From positions 13,253,001 through 13,317,000 of the forward strand of contig CM073562.1 in assembly GCA_037074615.1 (NCBI GenBank): a stretch of 64,000 bases of DNA. The letters are read 5' to 3'. Shown piece after piece: positions 22,120 to 35,429 of the stretch (position 1 is its first letter; every line of letters begins with the position of its first letter). The notes beneath the pieces were generated by a model. It was given only the letters and a program-made list of their open reading frames with translations, was not told the origin of the DNA and did not search any database. Both the position numbers and the translations under genes were made by a program. Origin of the DNA: Leucaena leucocephala. Its lineage: Eukaryota; Streptophyta; Magnoliopsida; Fabales; Fabaceae.

Positions 22120-24135
22120 CAGGAGACAAGGTTAATTCTCATTTAATAGACCGAAGTCTTGAGGAGTACTAATCTTAAACGGTACAAAGTCAAAGGATCT
22201 AATAAATGTGGGGGGGAAAAAGTCTGGAGACTTGATTCAAAATTGAAGGAAATTATAAAATTCTAATCCCATTCCATTCCACGTGCCACTTGACCCCTAT
22301 GGAATATTTGAGGTAATAGAAATAAACAGATGAAGGTGATAGATTTTGTGCTTTTTTGTGCAAAGTAAACATGTCTACTTCTCGGATCCAATACTTACAT
22401 TGGCTTAAATTTTTGAAATATTCTACGATTCTTACCACGGAAAGTAATAAAAAAATGCTAGTTAGAATTTATAGAAGTGAATAATTGAAGAAACAAAATA
22501 TTTTAAATAAATAACTAAAGAAAAGTGAATAAGTATAAAAAACTAGAAAGAAAAAACTCAACTCCCTCTTGGGTTGTGTAGCCCTGGTAAGATTTCTAGT
22601 TAAAAACACGTTGCAATATTTAATTTAGTAGTAAAAATTGTCGTTATCTATCAACTCAAGATTCAGAATGAGGTAACCCTTTTATGTTTCCCAATTTATT
22701 TTTAAAAGGTGAAGATGTTTTAAAAGATAATAAAAATATTATGGTTGAGACAACAATAAAGTTGAAGAGAAGCTTCTGGATTTATTATAATAAAGTAAAG
22801 TTAATTTTTTATTCAAAAAATATAAAATGAGTTTTTTAAATGAAAAATTAAATTAAACAAAAATAAGTTTATGATCAAGATGAAAAAAGTTGAAGTGAAG
22901 CTTCTACATTATTTTAATAAAGCAAAATTAATTCAAATTTATCAATCAACAGAGTTTATTTATAAAATTCAGAGAAAGAAGAGACACGACAAGTTTCAGA
23001 ATTTAAGAAGGGACGAAACATGCCAAATTCCAACTTGAAGAGGAAATTCGAATTTGATAATCTATATTGAATTTATTTGAGACACCTTCAACTTGAATTT
23101 ATTAATCTTTAAGAGAGTTCTTTAATCTGAGGGCATTTGAATTTATCAATCAAGTCCAAATTTGGTAGGGGAAATTTGAATTCATTAATAGTTTAAGAGA
23201 GGCATTTGAAAAAAAATTCCAGTTTGTTAACCAAATAAGTTCAATTTAGGTCATTTGTATTTATTAATTGAGAGGCTTCCAAATTTATGTCTGTCTCGCC
23301 ATTTTTGCAAGCACGATGAACAATCTAACATTCTGGGTTGTTTCTCTCACCATTATCCTCCATTCATAATTCACACAAAGTTTATATGAAGTCTCATATA
23401 CAAACTTGCATCCACCATTATATTATTTTTATCTCCAATTATTGTTATAGGGCAACCAAATCATAGAAAATAGGTTTTAGACCTATGATAGAAGATCATA
23501 AGGCAGTTAGAATATCACAAATAAAATGCATATCGGACAACAGTAAAGTAGAATAATACATAGCTTTAATGGGAGATTCCATGTGAGAAAGACCAATTTA
23601 AGATACATTTTTTGGCATGAATGAGCTAGGACTTATGGCCAAACTATGATTCAAAATATCGAATTCAATGTGAATCCTGAACCAGGCTAATAAAAACAAA
23701 GAAAGAGAGGAGACATGAAAAAAAAAAAAGAAGAAGCTTGAGCCAGAAACAAAAGTAGATTTTGACAAAATTGACTTATATAATTAGATCTAGCAAGTGG
23801 ATCTATCAATAATTTTATAATTTGTTTTCCTTTTGCAAGTTTTGTTTTTGGACATTTTAGAAAATGGCATTTAAGAGCTTTGTTTTTATGCGCTGTTGTA
23901 ATATCTTGCATATGAGAAGGAAGTACCCATTTTGCTTACCTATCACGATTCACGAATAACTATCTAGTACTACTTAATATTGTCGGTTGTTCATGAGCAA
24001 CTCTATCAACGATATATTCTTATATCCATATTAGGAAGACTAGTTGAAAAGTTTGTCGGTGAATCAACACAATCATTTGCTCCCTAAAAAACGTGCTTGG
24101 CTGAAAAAATGAATGATGTATTTATTGTCGTACGC
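22120..24135. other. Degraded AT-rich tract with internal repeats
   Basis: No gene is visible. A unit of about 125 bp containing GATGAAAAAAGTTGAAGTG, AAGCTTCT and a following AATAAAG occurs twice (near 22741-22805 and 22866-22935), and a related sequence lies at about 27497-27560. The remainder has only short unremarkable open frames. Confidence 0.5.
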
Positions 24136-24450
24136 TTAATTTGTCTGAAGATTCAAAATGTTGGCAATCTGCTCGTGATCTATTTCTAATTCAACTGACT
24201 CAAACCCAAAACTCTTAACTAACCTTAAACCTTCTGTTATTGCCAATTTGGGAGGTGCTTGTTGTTTCTCCGAGGTTTCTATAATAATCTCGGAGTATTT
24301 TTCTATTTGAATTACAGAAAATTCAGCCAATCCCTCCTTTCCATCCTCTAAGACTACCATATGTCTCAACTTTATGCAATCTTTCAAAATTTGTGTCCAT
24401 ATCACATTCTTGTTTAATTTATCTAGCAAATGTTTGTAAGACTTTGTCAA
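24136..24450 (-). pseudogene. RNase H-like fragment (retroelement relic)
   Basis: A 104-codon minus-strand frame ends with AITEGLRLVKSFGFESVELE, then IDHEQIANIL. This is the helix-strand pattern of the plant RNase H-like domain found at the end of LINE polyproteins and related proteins (AxxEGLxLAxxxGFxxVExExDS). The catalytic N-terminal strand with DGA is not visible, so this is a fragment. It lies against the opposite-strand BCS1-like relic. Confidence 0.45.
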
Positions 24451-24529
24451 ATCATCATCTAATACTAAAACTCTAAAATCATCATCAAATGAAACATCTT
24501 GTTCTAGGTCATTCCGGATATTTTGTCTA

Positions 24530-26015
24530 GGGCTATCCGAAAAATGGTTTGTAGCCTCTCATTTGAGCTCACTATGGTTATAAATGAGTTCAATGGTATG
24601 GTGAGCTATCCAATCTATGAGGTGGCCTACACTTATTTGGGCGACAAAATCGCTTAATCTGTTCGTAGAATTAGACATACATACATAGCCGAATGCTAAG
24701 CATGCCTTAAAAATGGTGGTGGAATGTGATGAGGACATTGTAGGCTTCTTCAATAACATAAAATTTAAATGGGTTTCTATATCATGTGAAAATTTACACA
24801 ATCTAGTAACAAGTCGACAATAAACCAATCATTGAGCTTAGTTTTCATTAGAAGCTCAAGAATTTGGCGTGACATCTTATCTTCCTTCCATTATGGAAAG
24901 TGTGAAAATAATGAGGGAACAAATCAGAGCACCAAAGATTTATACTCTATATTTCGATATGATGTAGGAGAGTTCAAATCAAACATAAAAAGCAAGGAAC
25001 CTGGACTATCTGGCCACCTTTAAGAAGCTAGTATAGGAATCAGATATCAAGAGATTTATTGTAGATTATCTAGAGAGGTTTCTGGGGAGAAAAACTACTA
25101 CAAGAAGATAGTGAAGACCTGATAGAGAGCATATTTGCTTTATGTCCCACCAAGAACTAGGAAATCTAGTTTGATTGCCATAATGGTCAATTATTTGCAC
25201 TTCGATATATATGATTAGGAGTTTGTACATGTCTAAGGCAATTTCAAATTTTGTCGGTTTGTCATGACTATGACTAATAGATCGATTCTTGTTGTGGATG
25301 ATAGAGATTGTGTCTCAATGGTGGTTTCAAGATCTGCAACGTCAAAATAACAAGTTATTTAATAATGTGACTTTCTCTTTATAATTGGTTTATGACCATG
25401 CTTAGTGGGTTCATTTGGCTTATTTAATAATCCTTCTCTGACTTTTCTCTGTCTTTGTTCTACTCATCTGCTCCCCTATAAATTTTCTTCTATTTTTTGG
25501 ACCAATTTTCATTATATTGCATGTACGTCTAGAAATCTTATCTCATACACTTCAATATATTATATAACACGGATAAACTTTTTCCATATGAAGTTTCAGG
25601 GATTCTACCTCTTAATTTTGTCTGTTCTTTTCCTTCTTTTATGGTGTTTTTATATCAATATCATATCAAATTACTTGGTGTCTTCTTTATGCTTTTTTTG
25701 TTGATAAGTGACATTACTCGAGCTGTTGAATTTCATTGATGGTTTGTGGTCAATCGATGAGAATGAAAGGACTATTATATTCACAACTAACCACAAGGAC
25801 ATGCCTGACCCAACATTGCTGCGTCCTGGTTGGCTGGTTGGGCATTCACATTTATTTATTGTATTGCACACGTTCAGCTTTCAGCCAACTCGCCCTAAAT
25901 TACTTTGACTTGAGGACTACCCATTTTTCAAAAAATAGAAGAAGCAATCCTCTACACCCATCTCACTCCCTCTGAAGTAGCTGAGAACTATGGTCCCATT
26001 TTTGCACTCACCATC
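24530..26015 (+). pseudogene. BCS1-like AAA-ATPase pseudogene
   Basis: Pieces of a plant AAA-ATPase (ASD type, BCS1-like) occur in order but in broken frames. The N-terminal domain INEFNGMVSYPIYEVAYTYL is at ~24575-24635. The pre-AAA segment IVDYLERFLGRKNYYKK is at ~25055-25105. A wrecked Walker A is at ~25140-25170, with PTRTRKSSL-like remains in place of GPPGTGKSSL. A Walker B-side stretch TNRSILVVDD is at ~25275. The second-region motif NFIDGLWSIDENERTIIFTT, then NHKDMPDPTLLRPG, is at 25727-25830, and EVAENYG is at ~25975. Stops and frameshifts separate them. The source gene family comprises membrane-anchored mitochondrial or ER ATPases. Confidence 0.75.
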
Positions 26016-26264
26016 TACAATATGACATTCTCAGGTGCTCATCTTGCCATTATCCTCCTTTCGCTGTTATCATCCTTTTCTTTTCATCGCTCCTTCATCC
26101 TCTCCTACCCATTTCATCATATTTCTCCTCAAAAAATTTTATATAAAGCATCACATACAAATCTTTATATTTCATTATCATATTTCTATTCATCAAGCAA
26201 GAATCCTCCTTGTATTTGGAAATGATGACGTTCTTATCTTTCTCTCCTGATAACTTTTTTTCTT

Positions 26265-26620
26265 CCTCTTCCACCACCGCCAAGACATTAGTTTCCTTGG
26301 CTACCTCTTTTGTCGCCACTGTGATAGTCACCTGTAACCTCTTGCCTTAGGAGGTTCAGGATATTATATCTAAGGCAATCTGAAGAATGGTCTAAAACTT
26401 CTCCTCTAAGCTCATCATGGTGATAAAAGAAGAGTATGATGCTTTAGTGAGCAATCCAATATATAAAGCAGTTTGAACTTATTTGAGCAACAAAATCTCT
26501 CCTTCTGTTCATAGAATCAGACTTCCAAGCCAGATGCTGAGTAGGGACGTCCTCAATCTCATAAAATTTAAATGATTCTTTGTATCGTTTGAAAATTTTC
26601 AAAATCCCAGTAGCAAGCCC
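26265..26620 (+). pseudogene. Second BCS1-like N-terminal relic
   Basis: The plus strand reads as the start of a BCS1-like protein: a Ser-Thr-rich opening with AKTLVSLATSFVATVIV, the signal-anchor of the family, a region like LPxEVQDII, then VSNPIYKAV and NKIS as in the AAA-associated domain, and a KFK-like segment. Stops interrupt the frame and no AAA core follows before 27 kb. It is about 250 bp from the end of the first pseudogene. Confidence 0.55.
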
Positions 26621-28024
26621 ATGACAAGCCAATCAATGGTACACATTGAAAGATCTTGTTGACTTCCTTATACTTTTCTACTTTTTCCAGTCTCTTTATT
26701 TAACTCAGCACATAGCACTATTAAGAGTTTATTAAGGTGATCTTAAAAATAGCTGAATGATACTATTGCCATGCTAAGAAAAGGTTTGATTTCGCGATAA
26801 TGAGCAAATTCAGATGAAAATGATCGAACAAAATGTGTGTTGTAATTTTAGAATAGACATCTTTGTAACAAATTATGACCTTCAAGAGGCTGCCCAATTA
26901 TAGTCTTCAAACTTGATATTTCTTTTCCGCACTTGCAAACAACAAAAGTGAGAAAACAACAACACTGGGTAAGGGAAGAAGTTGAGACTCAATCATCAAG
27001 AAATCTGTTTTAGAGGATTTGGGGAGGCTTGTGAAGAATTAAAGACTATCAAATAAAAGTAGATAAGGCTTTGATACCATTTTGATAGGGAAATCTCAAC
27101 CCTATTAAAAAAATAGATTAAGTCTTATATCTATTTTCACATTCAACTATTCTTTTAAAAATAAATAAAAAGATAATTATTACCCTGGATTCAATAAATA
27201 AATTATTAGATTTCAAAAGTAACCAATTGTTTCCCTCGTTTATAAATTGCTAGCAGAAAAAAAAAACCATTTTGAAAGATTTAACTAAAAGTTATGTTGG
27301 AGTTGGTATAATTACTAGGCAGTATCATCACTTAAACAAGTAGTTAGGAGTTTAAATTATTTTACCATGCATAAAGTTTTAAATTAAGAACTAGGTATTT
27401 TTTTTAATTTTCCCTTTTTAGTTTACATTTCTAAGTCAACAAAAGATGGAGTTTTTTTTATTTTTTATATAAAAATGTTTTTCTTATTAAAAAAGATTAT
27501 GATCAAGATGAAAAAAAAAGGTAGAAGAGAGAAGCTTTTAGATTTAGTAAAGAAAAATTAATTTTTTTAATTAAAAAGAAAAATTAAATTATATGAAACA
27601 ATCAACATTAAAAATTTAAAACAAAAATCACTATAAAAGGAACCGTGAAAATATTTAACTGAAGGTTCTGTATTATTCTTTTATTTTATTTTGTGAAAGG
27701 ATACAAATCGGGCCAGCACTACTCCTATTATTAAAAAAAAATAAAAAAATCTAACACTCTTCTGTCTTCGTCGTTGCCCCTCTGATTTCCTCTGATAACA
27801 CTAACTACCAATCTCTCTGTCAAACGCAACTCAGAAATCCTTTCAGTTTTCTTGCCAGAGAGTGAGCTGAATTTTTCTTTGCCATTTACTTCACTCACTT
27901 TTTCGTTTTTCACTGAATCGAGCATTCATTTTCTCAGCTTGCATGTAAATTTCTCGGCCATTGCAATTTCAAAGCTCAATCGATTGAGGAAATTTTGATT
28001 TTAATTCAATTCGGGACTTACACG
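26621..28024. other. Intergenic and LEA_2 gene promoter region
   Basis: No coding sequence is seen to ~27.7 kb. A sequence related to the repeats at 22.7-22.9 kb lies at ~27497-27560. TTTGATACCATTTTGATAGG near 27069 resembles a retrotransposon primer-binding or LTR junction but has no partner. The last ~300 bases are probably promoter and 5' UTR of the next gene. Confidence 0.45.
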
Positions 28025-29608
28025 ATGCACGCTAAGTCGGATTCCGATGTCACTAGTTTCGATCCATCATCTCCGAGATCTCCCAAGCGACTTGCTTACT
28101 ATGTACAGAGTCCCTCTAGGGATTCTCACGATGGCGACAAATCTTCATCCGTGCAAGCCACTCCTGCTTACAACAGTCCCACGGAGTCCCCTTTGCACCA
28201 ATCTTACTGCCACCATTCTCGCGCCTCCTCTTCCAGTAGGGTTTCGGGTTCGTACAATTCTGGCTGGGGAAAGAAATCGAATCGGAAACAGGACGATAAA
28301 GGGTGGCCTGAATGTAAAGTGATCGAAGAAGAAGGGGATTATGATGGTAATTATGGCGATAGTGTTGGATCATTGAGAAGGACTCAAGCTTCACTTGTTG
28401 TTCTAGGGTTTGTTGTGATCTTCTCTGTGTTCTGTCTCATAATCTGGGGAGTTAGTAGGCCTTACAAACCTCAGCTCAGTGTCAAGGTACAGTGACAACA
28501 ACTCTTATTTTAATTGGGATATTATATTTTTTTTTTTATTTTGTTAATCAGAGGGGCAATTCCTTTTCATGATTTTTATATTAGCCACTGAGAATGTTGT
28601 TGAGGAGAATATTCTTTTGTTGATGGTTGAAGGGGCCTCATGACTTCCCTTAGATTCAGGACTGGCAGATAAAAAAGAAATGAAATTTTATTTATGGCCT
28701 CATGTGGAGTGAGAAAGGATCGGTCTCTAGATTTAATTGATAATCTCAGCTTACATGTGAGTGATAAATTCATGTTCTGAACATGTGAATAGTGAGAAAC
28801 TTGGATAATTTTATATTTATATTTTATTATTATTCTATCTGAGGTTGCAAAGATAAGAAGTGAGGGATTTTGTTTGGGTACTGGGAAAATATATAGCTGT
28901 ATAGAGTTTAAAACAAGCCAAGTACTGGGAATTGCATTTGCGGTTAACTTTTTAAAATATCAACTATACTTTCAATTCCTATCTATCACATCTTAATGTT
29001 TGGAAAATTATTTTTCTCTGTAATCTAATGGTAATGATTCACTTCTTCCAGAGTTTGACAGTACATAGCTTCTACTTTGGAGAAGGATCAGATCCTACAG
29101 GAGTTCCAACCAAGATGCTGACAACGAACTGCTCGGTGAAAATGACTGTTTATAACCCGGCAACATTTTTCGGAATTCATGTAAGCTCCAAGGCAGTGAA
29201 TCTTATGTATTCTGAGATTGCAGTTGCAACTGGTGAGGTAAGATTTTTAACAGCGACCATAACTAAGAGAACTTTTGCATATTGATTACCACCACTTTTT
29301 AATTCAATGTTCATATAATTTTGCCGCAGTTAAAGAATTCCTATCAAGGAAGAAAAACCCACAAGAATGTTCATGTCAATCTCCAGAGAAGCAGGGTGCC
29401 TTTATATGGTGCTGGAGCAAGTTTGGTTGGTTCAGCTGACAATGGAGGAGTCCCAATGAAGCTAGATTTCGAGGTTAAATCGCGAGGTAATGTTGTCTGG
29501 AAGTTAGTGAGGTCAAAACATCGAAAGCATGTAACTTGTTTGTTTACTATCACTCCCCACAGCAACAAACCCATAAAACCGAAAGAGAATGCTTGTACAT
29601 ATGACTGA
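28025..29608 (+). CDS. LEA_2 (NHL-like) membrane protein
   Basis: Three exons (28025-28486, 29052-29237 and 29330-29608) give 308 residues. The N-terminal cytosolic part carries LAYYVQSPSRDSHDG (residues ~23-37), a motif shared with Arabidopsis At5g42860/At1g45688-type LEA group 2 proteins. A single membrane segment spans residues ~122-143 (LVVLGFVVIFSVFCLIIWGV). An extracellular LEA_2 domain follows, with NCSVKMTVYNPATFFGIHV and the FYQGRK-like SYQGRKTHKNVHV. An ATG 30 bases upstream is in frame, but MHAK is the family's usual start. The family includes NDR1/HIN1-like proteins and is linked to plasma membrane and wall. The precise function here is unknown. Confidence 0.88.
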
Positions 29609-30719
29609 TGATGATGATCTAGCTGCAACTTGGTAGTGAGAACCTGGTGGTGCTAGACAGGAAATGAGAAAAAAGATTTACTAGGAAACGGTTGTTAAGA
29701 CTTTTGATCTCTTACCATAGAAGCTTTGGTAGTATAGCTTTTTAACAGGGAATGGGATGGACAAATCTTGAAGGGGATAATTAAATTCTTCATGCACATT
29801 TCTCCTACACCTTGGAATAAGCTGTTTTTCCTGGTATTTAAGCTGTCATTTCTAGCGACAAAGCTACGTGTGTGAGTAATTATAGAATCAATAATGTTTC
29901 TAGACATGCTTTGGCTTCTGTTTTTGTTTGCTTTTTGATGGGTTATAGCTAATGGATGTATAAATATTAAATCAATTCATAAGTCTAACCCCTTTCCAAA
30001 AATTCTTGTACCAAAAAAAAAAATTCATACCTTTTTGTTCGACATTCGTTTTCACCATGTTCCCGGTCCGTCATCAATATCGGAGTGAGACCTTTTTCCT
30101 ACTGTATGATGGAAGGAGTCGATGTTGCGTTTTTTTCCCGTTTGAAAGCTGATGTTTGTGTTTCCATTTGAAAGTTATTGTTTACATGTATCAAAAACTA
30201 AGTCAAGTTGGTTGATCATATTAGCGAATTGATGAACCAGTTCTTAAATTGGTCTAATCAAGAGTTTTAAACAAGAATTTAAGTCAAGATGGTTAATGGA
30301 GTTTGATTATATTCTGTCTTAACGATGGATATAATTTTGGGTTACAAAAATAGTAGTAGCATATTAGATTTGTACTTTGACTTTTAGTACGTATTTTGTT
30401 AGATTATGTGATTTAAACATAAATATTTTATTTATTTGTAAATTAATATATATATATATATTATTTAAATATTATTCTCTTGATAGTTGTACATAAATGA
30501 TTTTGTAGATTTTAGTAAAATTTTTAACTATGATTGAATTAAGCCTGACTAAATCATTTATTCTTAAATCACTATCTCAAATTAACTTCTTGGGCCTCGT
30601 TTAGGGATTTTAATAAAAACACTTTTCCATGATGACTAAATTATGCCACAAAGTCAGAGTCCGACACCATTGAGCAAAATACATCCCTCGTGTGAACAAA
30701 AATATTATCAAATCTAAAC
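29609..30719. other. 3' flank and AT-rich intergenic DNA
   Basis: The first ~300 bases are probably the LEA_2 3' UTR. The stretch 30180-30600 resembles parts of 45960-46400 (a segment with TTATTCTTAAAT and a preceding GGTCTAATCA-like motif) and may be an old dispersed repeat. No gene is seen. Confidence 0.4.
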
Positions 30720-31020
30720 TAGCAAATACCACCTACGGGTGGGTTAAGCTAAATGTGAGCGAAACTATAAAAGTGTCTAATAATATAGTTGGATATGTTG
30801 GGGTGTTAAGGAAGTTATCAAGATAAGTGGATATATGGATTGATACATTTTATTAGAATATATAGTACAACTGTGAGACAGAAGAATAGGCTATTTTAAA
30901 AGAGCTCCAAAGTATATAGGACAAGAGATATAAGATTATATTTTAATCAGATGTAAAGTACTTCATTAATATGTTTGGAGAATATAATACTAGCTAAAGA
31001 GACAGCTTAGTTCTGTCAAT
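30720..31020 (+). pseudogene. RNase H-like relic
   Basis: The plus strand reads TYGWVKLNVSETIKVSNNIV, then GYVGVLRK. This matches the opening strands of the plant RNase H-like domain, in which GWVKLNVDGA carries the catalytic Asp; here Ser replaces that Asp. Further recognisable pieces continue in other frames to about 31020. It is inactive. Confidence 0.55.
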
Positions 31021-31588
31021 TTCATATGGAGACAATAACAAATGAAACTGCAATTTATGTGGAGAGCAATTATCCAAGTTACAAATACCCCCTACGAAAG
31101 AAAGCCTTCCTTATGAAAGAAAATCTTTCTAAATCTATTACATTTAAGACGTATCCTACAAAGTTACAAGACTTGGTGAATTTAGAATATTTAAACTTAA
31201 AATTCCTCAATAATATAATTTATTTTATATTCGGGCTATAGCCTTCAATTGTATTAAAAACAACAGTCAAATCTGCAACATAACGCGTTATGCTGCTACC
31301 TTGAAAAACTCAGAAATTCTACTTCACCTTGAACATAACGCTGCAAAATGTTCTTAAGGGCAGAAAGAGAAAGAATGCGCTATCATCGTTAGTATTAGCC
31401 ACCTCTCTCCCTAAAAATCTTTGTATCAAAATATTACATGAACCAAGGGCCATCAAAAAATTGCCCCATTACATGTCCTATTCCTTTTACAGAATCATCG
31501 AATACTGGCATGACAACAACATTGGCTAAATTATCTTACAATTCACAAATAAAGATCCCTTGGTTTGGTGGGATGGGCTGAAGAAATT

Positions 31589-34133
31589 TCATTGCGAAGC
31601 TAAACTAGACCCCTGGTCACTTTCAACAGGACAACCCTTCTCCGGAACTGTACTGCCAATCCTATTTGGTGGCCAATACCGAAAAACCGATCTACCTATG
31701 ATGTTCTTAGCTGGCAGGGGGCCCCTGAATAAATCACATTCATGACATGACAACATCAAGATATTGGCGCAAAACCCGGATTCAAATCCTATCAGTAGAG
31801 TTTTATAAAATATTAAATTTAAACCATTCATTTTTTTTTAATCCAACAGCGGAGATGAATTTAACCCGGAAAAAGAGAGAGGGATGCTAAGAAGATCTGG
31901 ATCCGGTGAAAACCCAGTATGTTTAAAATGATGAATTTAAAACACCTACCACACATGCGAATCATAACTGTTGTTACGATTGTCTCCCATCACAAAAACG
32001 TAATTCTCTGGCACACGCTGCAAAGCAAGATGTTCATTAAGACTGATGGGCGATCAGTATATTATTTTCTATTATTAATGAAGGCTCTGAATCTAATACC
32101 CTAACACTTTAGCCTAACCTTCTCAAGAAGGATTAAAGCAAATATTGAATCTTCTCAATCCCTCCCCTCCACCTCTACTCCCTGAAATTACAAATCCCCG
32201 AGACAAATGCAAAAAGGCCAAACGACTTCGCTTAAAATGGCTTGCCTTAGTTATTTAGCAATAATTTCATGGTGTTTATATAGTGAAATCTAGACCCCTC
32301 ATATCTAATACTGTCGTGTGACAATTAGGTATTACATTTATGTACTCCTTTTAAGGACCATATTTGAGAAGAGGAAACACTTACCGTAGGTGTCATGTCA
32401 TAAGAAGGTGGTTCAAGGATGAACTTTTCATTCCTTTCAACCCCATTAACTATAAGATGCCCTTTATGAACCTGAAATAACAAGATTGCTCTTAGTTTAA
32501 GAGACCAATGAACTAAATCAAACAGAGAAAACTAAGTAACAAGAGAGATGTCCAAGCCTTGGTGATTAAGTTTGTAAAACAACAATATGCCAATTCTGCA
32601 TATGCACCCATACCAATTAGATTCATCTACAGAGTTTTGAGCAAATATCAAAGATTTGCAATTCCTTATGTTGTTACTTGTGACATTTTCATGTGTGTGA
32701 AAGTTATCTACAGTGCAAGACAACAACAAAAGCACAAATTATAATGTAACTGTAGGGACCATAATTTATTTTCTTTCTTTTCCCTGGAAGAAGTACTATT
32801 GGATTGAGACTACTGTACAGATTATGAAATATCAGAATTTAAGAGATCTTGCTGCATTCTGAACAACCTCTAATTGATTTGTTTTGTGGAATAAAAAGTG
32901 TTTCTGAAAGTGCGATATGAATTATGAGTTCCTTCTAGTTTGTCGTGGTTTAGTTAAACTAGATTCACCATGCTAAGTTGACTTGGTTTATTCGCCATTG
33001 CTATCAGGAAATGGAACAATTCATAGTTACAACTCTGGTCGATTTTTTTAATAACAACAAAAGGAAAAGAACATATGACATATGGGTATAAAAATTCTTA
33101 CCTCCACAATATCACCTTCTTCTGCAACCACTCGTTTTATAAAGACATCATCATCGGTGTACCCAACTTCCTGAAGGATTGGTGGGCTCTTAAATATTAC
33201 TATGTCATTTGCGCAAGGCTTTCTAAAATAGTATGAAACCTGAAACAATGAAGACACATATTTTAAATGAAAATGTATCCCAAGAGGAAGGCTAGTAATT
33301 GGATGGTGATATCAAAGTCAGAATTACAAACTTTCTAGTTTCATAGAGCCAGCTTTACGCTAATTAATGTAATGCCAGATTCTGGAGGTGAAACTATAAA
33401 CACATTTAACTATAAAATCAGCTTCATGAAGTTGAAATCCTTACATATGCCTATAACTCAATATTGCAGGGTCAGAAACTCACTAAAATACAGAATACTT
33501 CAACACTCAAAAGAAAATGGTTCTACTTCAAATATGTGCTCAAATTTAACCTTAAGAAAGAAAGAACACCAACCTACTTACCCACATGAAAATCAAAGAA
33601 AGCTTGAAAAAATTAATACAGAAGGAGAAGGAGAAGTATTAAACTACCTTCTCTGCAACAAGTCGATCTCCAACATCAAAGGTAGGATACATTGACAAGG
33701 AAGGAATGTACCTAGGCTCGGCCACAAACGACCGAAACGCAAGAGAGATTGCCAGTGCCGCAAAGACGGTCTTTGCGTCATCAGAAGTGAAATTCAACCA
33801 ATCCGGCAAAGGTCCCGAAGAAGACCCACCTTTTTTCTGCACCTCCCTATTATCCTCACCCCCATCACCGCCGTTACCACCACTCCCTCCGCCATCATCG
33901 CCGCCACTGGAGTCCAATACAACCTTAGTGTCTTCACCGGAATCCCTCAAAGCATTGCAATTAACCTTCCGGCAGTGGAGTCCACCGCCTTGGACTCTGA
34001 AGCAAAAACCGTTAGTTAGGGTTTTGGAAGTTGGGCGGAAATTGAAGGCGCTAATGGGTTTGAAGAAATGAATGTGGTCGGAGGTAGGGTTTTGCAGCGA
34101 CGGCAATGGAAGAAGGATATTGAGGGATCGCAT
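31589..34133 (-). CDS. PLSP1: Plastidic type I signal peptidase
   Basis: Five minus-strand exons (34133-33648, 33239-33102, 32471-32385, 32017-31950 and 31724-31589) join to 304 residues. A Ser-rich N-terminus of ~115 residues serves as transit peptide and includes a Gly/Asp-rich stretch. A membrane anchor follows (AKTVFAALAISLAFRSFVAE). The peptidase boxes are intact: SLSMYPTF with the nucleophile Ser147, DVFIKRVVA with the general base Lys197, and VMGDNRNNSYDSH at ~246-258. SLSMYPT in place of SGSM is normal for plant plastid enzymes. The protein resembles Arabidopsis PLSP1 (At3g24590), which removes targeting signals in the plastid envelope and thylakoid. Intron 4 contains a GGATTCAAATCC motif of uncertain meaning. 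Confidence 0.93.
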
Positions 34134-35429
34134 CTCTGCGCTGCCCTCTGAAGATTTGAGATTTTAGCTCTGGAATATCTTGAGCTTGTCCTGATCTAAT
34201 ATCCTCTCGTATCTAATGCTATTGGTGTTTCGGCTGTGGCCCCCTTCTTGAGCTCAAAATAAAAATTACAAAAATATGAAGATTTGTCTGTACTCTAACG
34301 AGTAAAGATGGAATTTTTCTTTATACCATCAATCCGTAATGAAGAAAGAACTGAACCAAATGGAAAATCTAGATCCTATTACACAGATTGTTTTTATGGG
34401 GACATCTTTAGTAAAAGATGAAATTTGACATCAAAGCAAAGCACAAGGTTGATTCCTTGTGGAACGCAATTAAATCGGTTTTCCTTGGAAGCGAGACTAT
34501 TATTTGCTTTATATATGTGCATGTAATATAAATATAACTTCTCAGAATCTTAAGATAAATCCTTGTGCTCCCAACGAGAATGGATCATTCAAAGTTGTAA
34601 TATGGTGAAGTTGATGAAATTGTGTGTGATTATTCTCAGCCCATACTCTTTCAACTTCGTATGTGTGTAATGATTTTACTTTTATGGGATCGGCTTTAAT
34701 TTGTAATGATTTTACTTTTTAATGAAGTTAATCTTTTTATAATTATTAATTATCAATAAACAACATAAATATATTATTTTCTATAATAAAATTTATTATT
34801 AAATATTCCTCAATTATTATTAAATTTTTAAATAATTAATTCTCTTTTTTAAGACTTTATAATAATCCAAAAAGCACAATAATTTCTTAACTCAATCTTA
34901 TAAAAAAAATTATATTATATTTAGGTAAAAATTATAATAATAAAATATTATATTTAATTTTTTATAAACATATGTATCTTAAAAATATATGTAATAATAT
35001 TTGAAGTACTGTTGCCTATTAAATATAGATTTCTCTTTTAATTAATATTTAAATTTTAATTTACTATAGACATTCTTTCTACTATACTAAATCTTGTTAA
35101 TATATTATATTTTTTTTATACAATAATATATATTATATTTGAGTTCTTATGTAGCATCAAATAAAATTTAGGATGAATAAGGCCCAGAATGAATAATCTC
35201 AAGTAGGTGTCAAAAAGCCCAAGTTCTGCTAGGCATTGGATGTAATAAACCCATCAGCCCCAAATAACTACATAGTGTTGTTAAATTTTGTACATCTAAG
35301 ATTCTAAAAGCGGAACTTGAAATTTTCAAGGGATTCCAAGGCCCACAAAGTATGGTTGCTCAATTACAGTGATACTCATTGAATAGTTGATGACTTCAAT
35401 AGACCAGTATTGCAATTTCTCCTTATATT
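34134..35429. other. AT-rich intergenic DNA
   Basis: The first ~100 bases are PLSP1 5' flank. The rest is very AT-rich with no recognisable coding or repeat structure until the LINE relic begins. Confidence 0.55.

Noticed and set aside
27060..27110. Retrotransposon primer-binding site and LTR start (TTTGATACCATTTTGATAGG)
   Set aside because: Only a short resemblance; no polypurine tract, LTR partner or coding domain is nearby.
31026..31241. 71-codon plus-strand frame with a leucine-rich look
   Set aside because: It is short, lies after an RNase H relic, and has no repeat or domain support.
31741..31860. A possible SINE in PLSP1 intron 4, with GGATTCAAATCC
   Set aside because: There is one B-box-like motif but no target duplication or A-tail.
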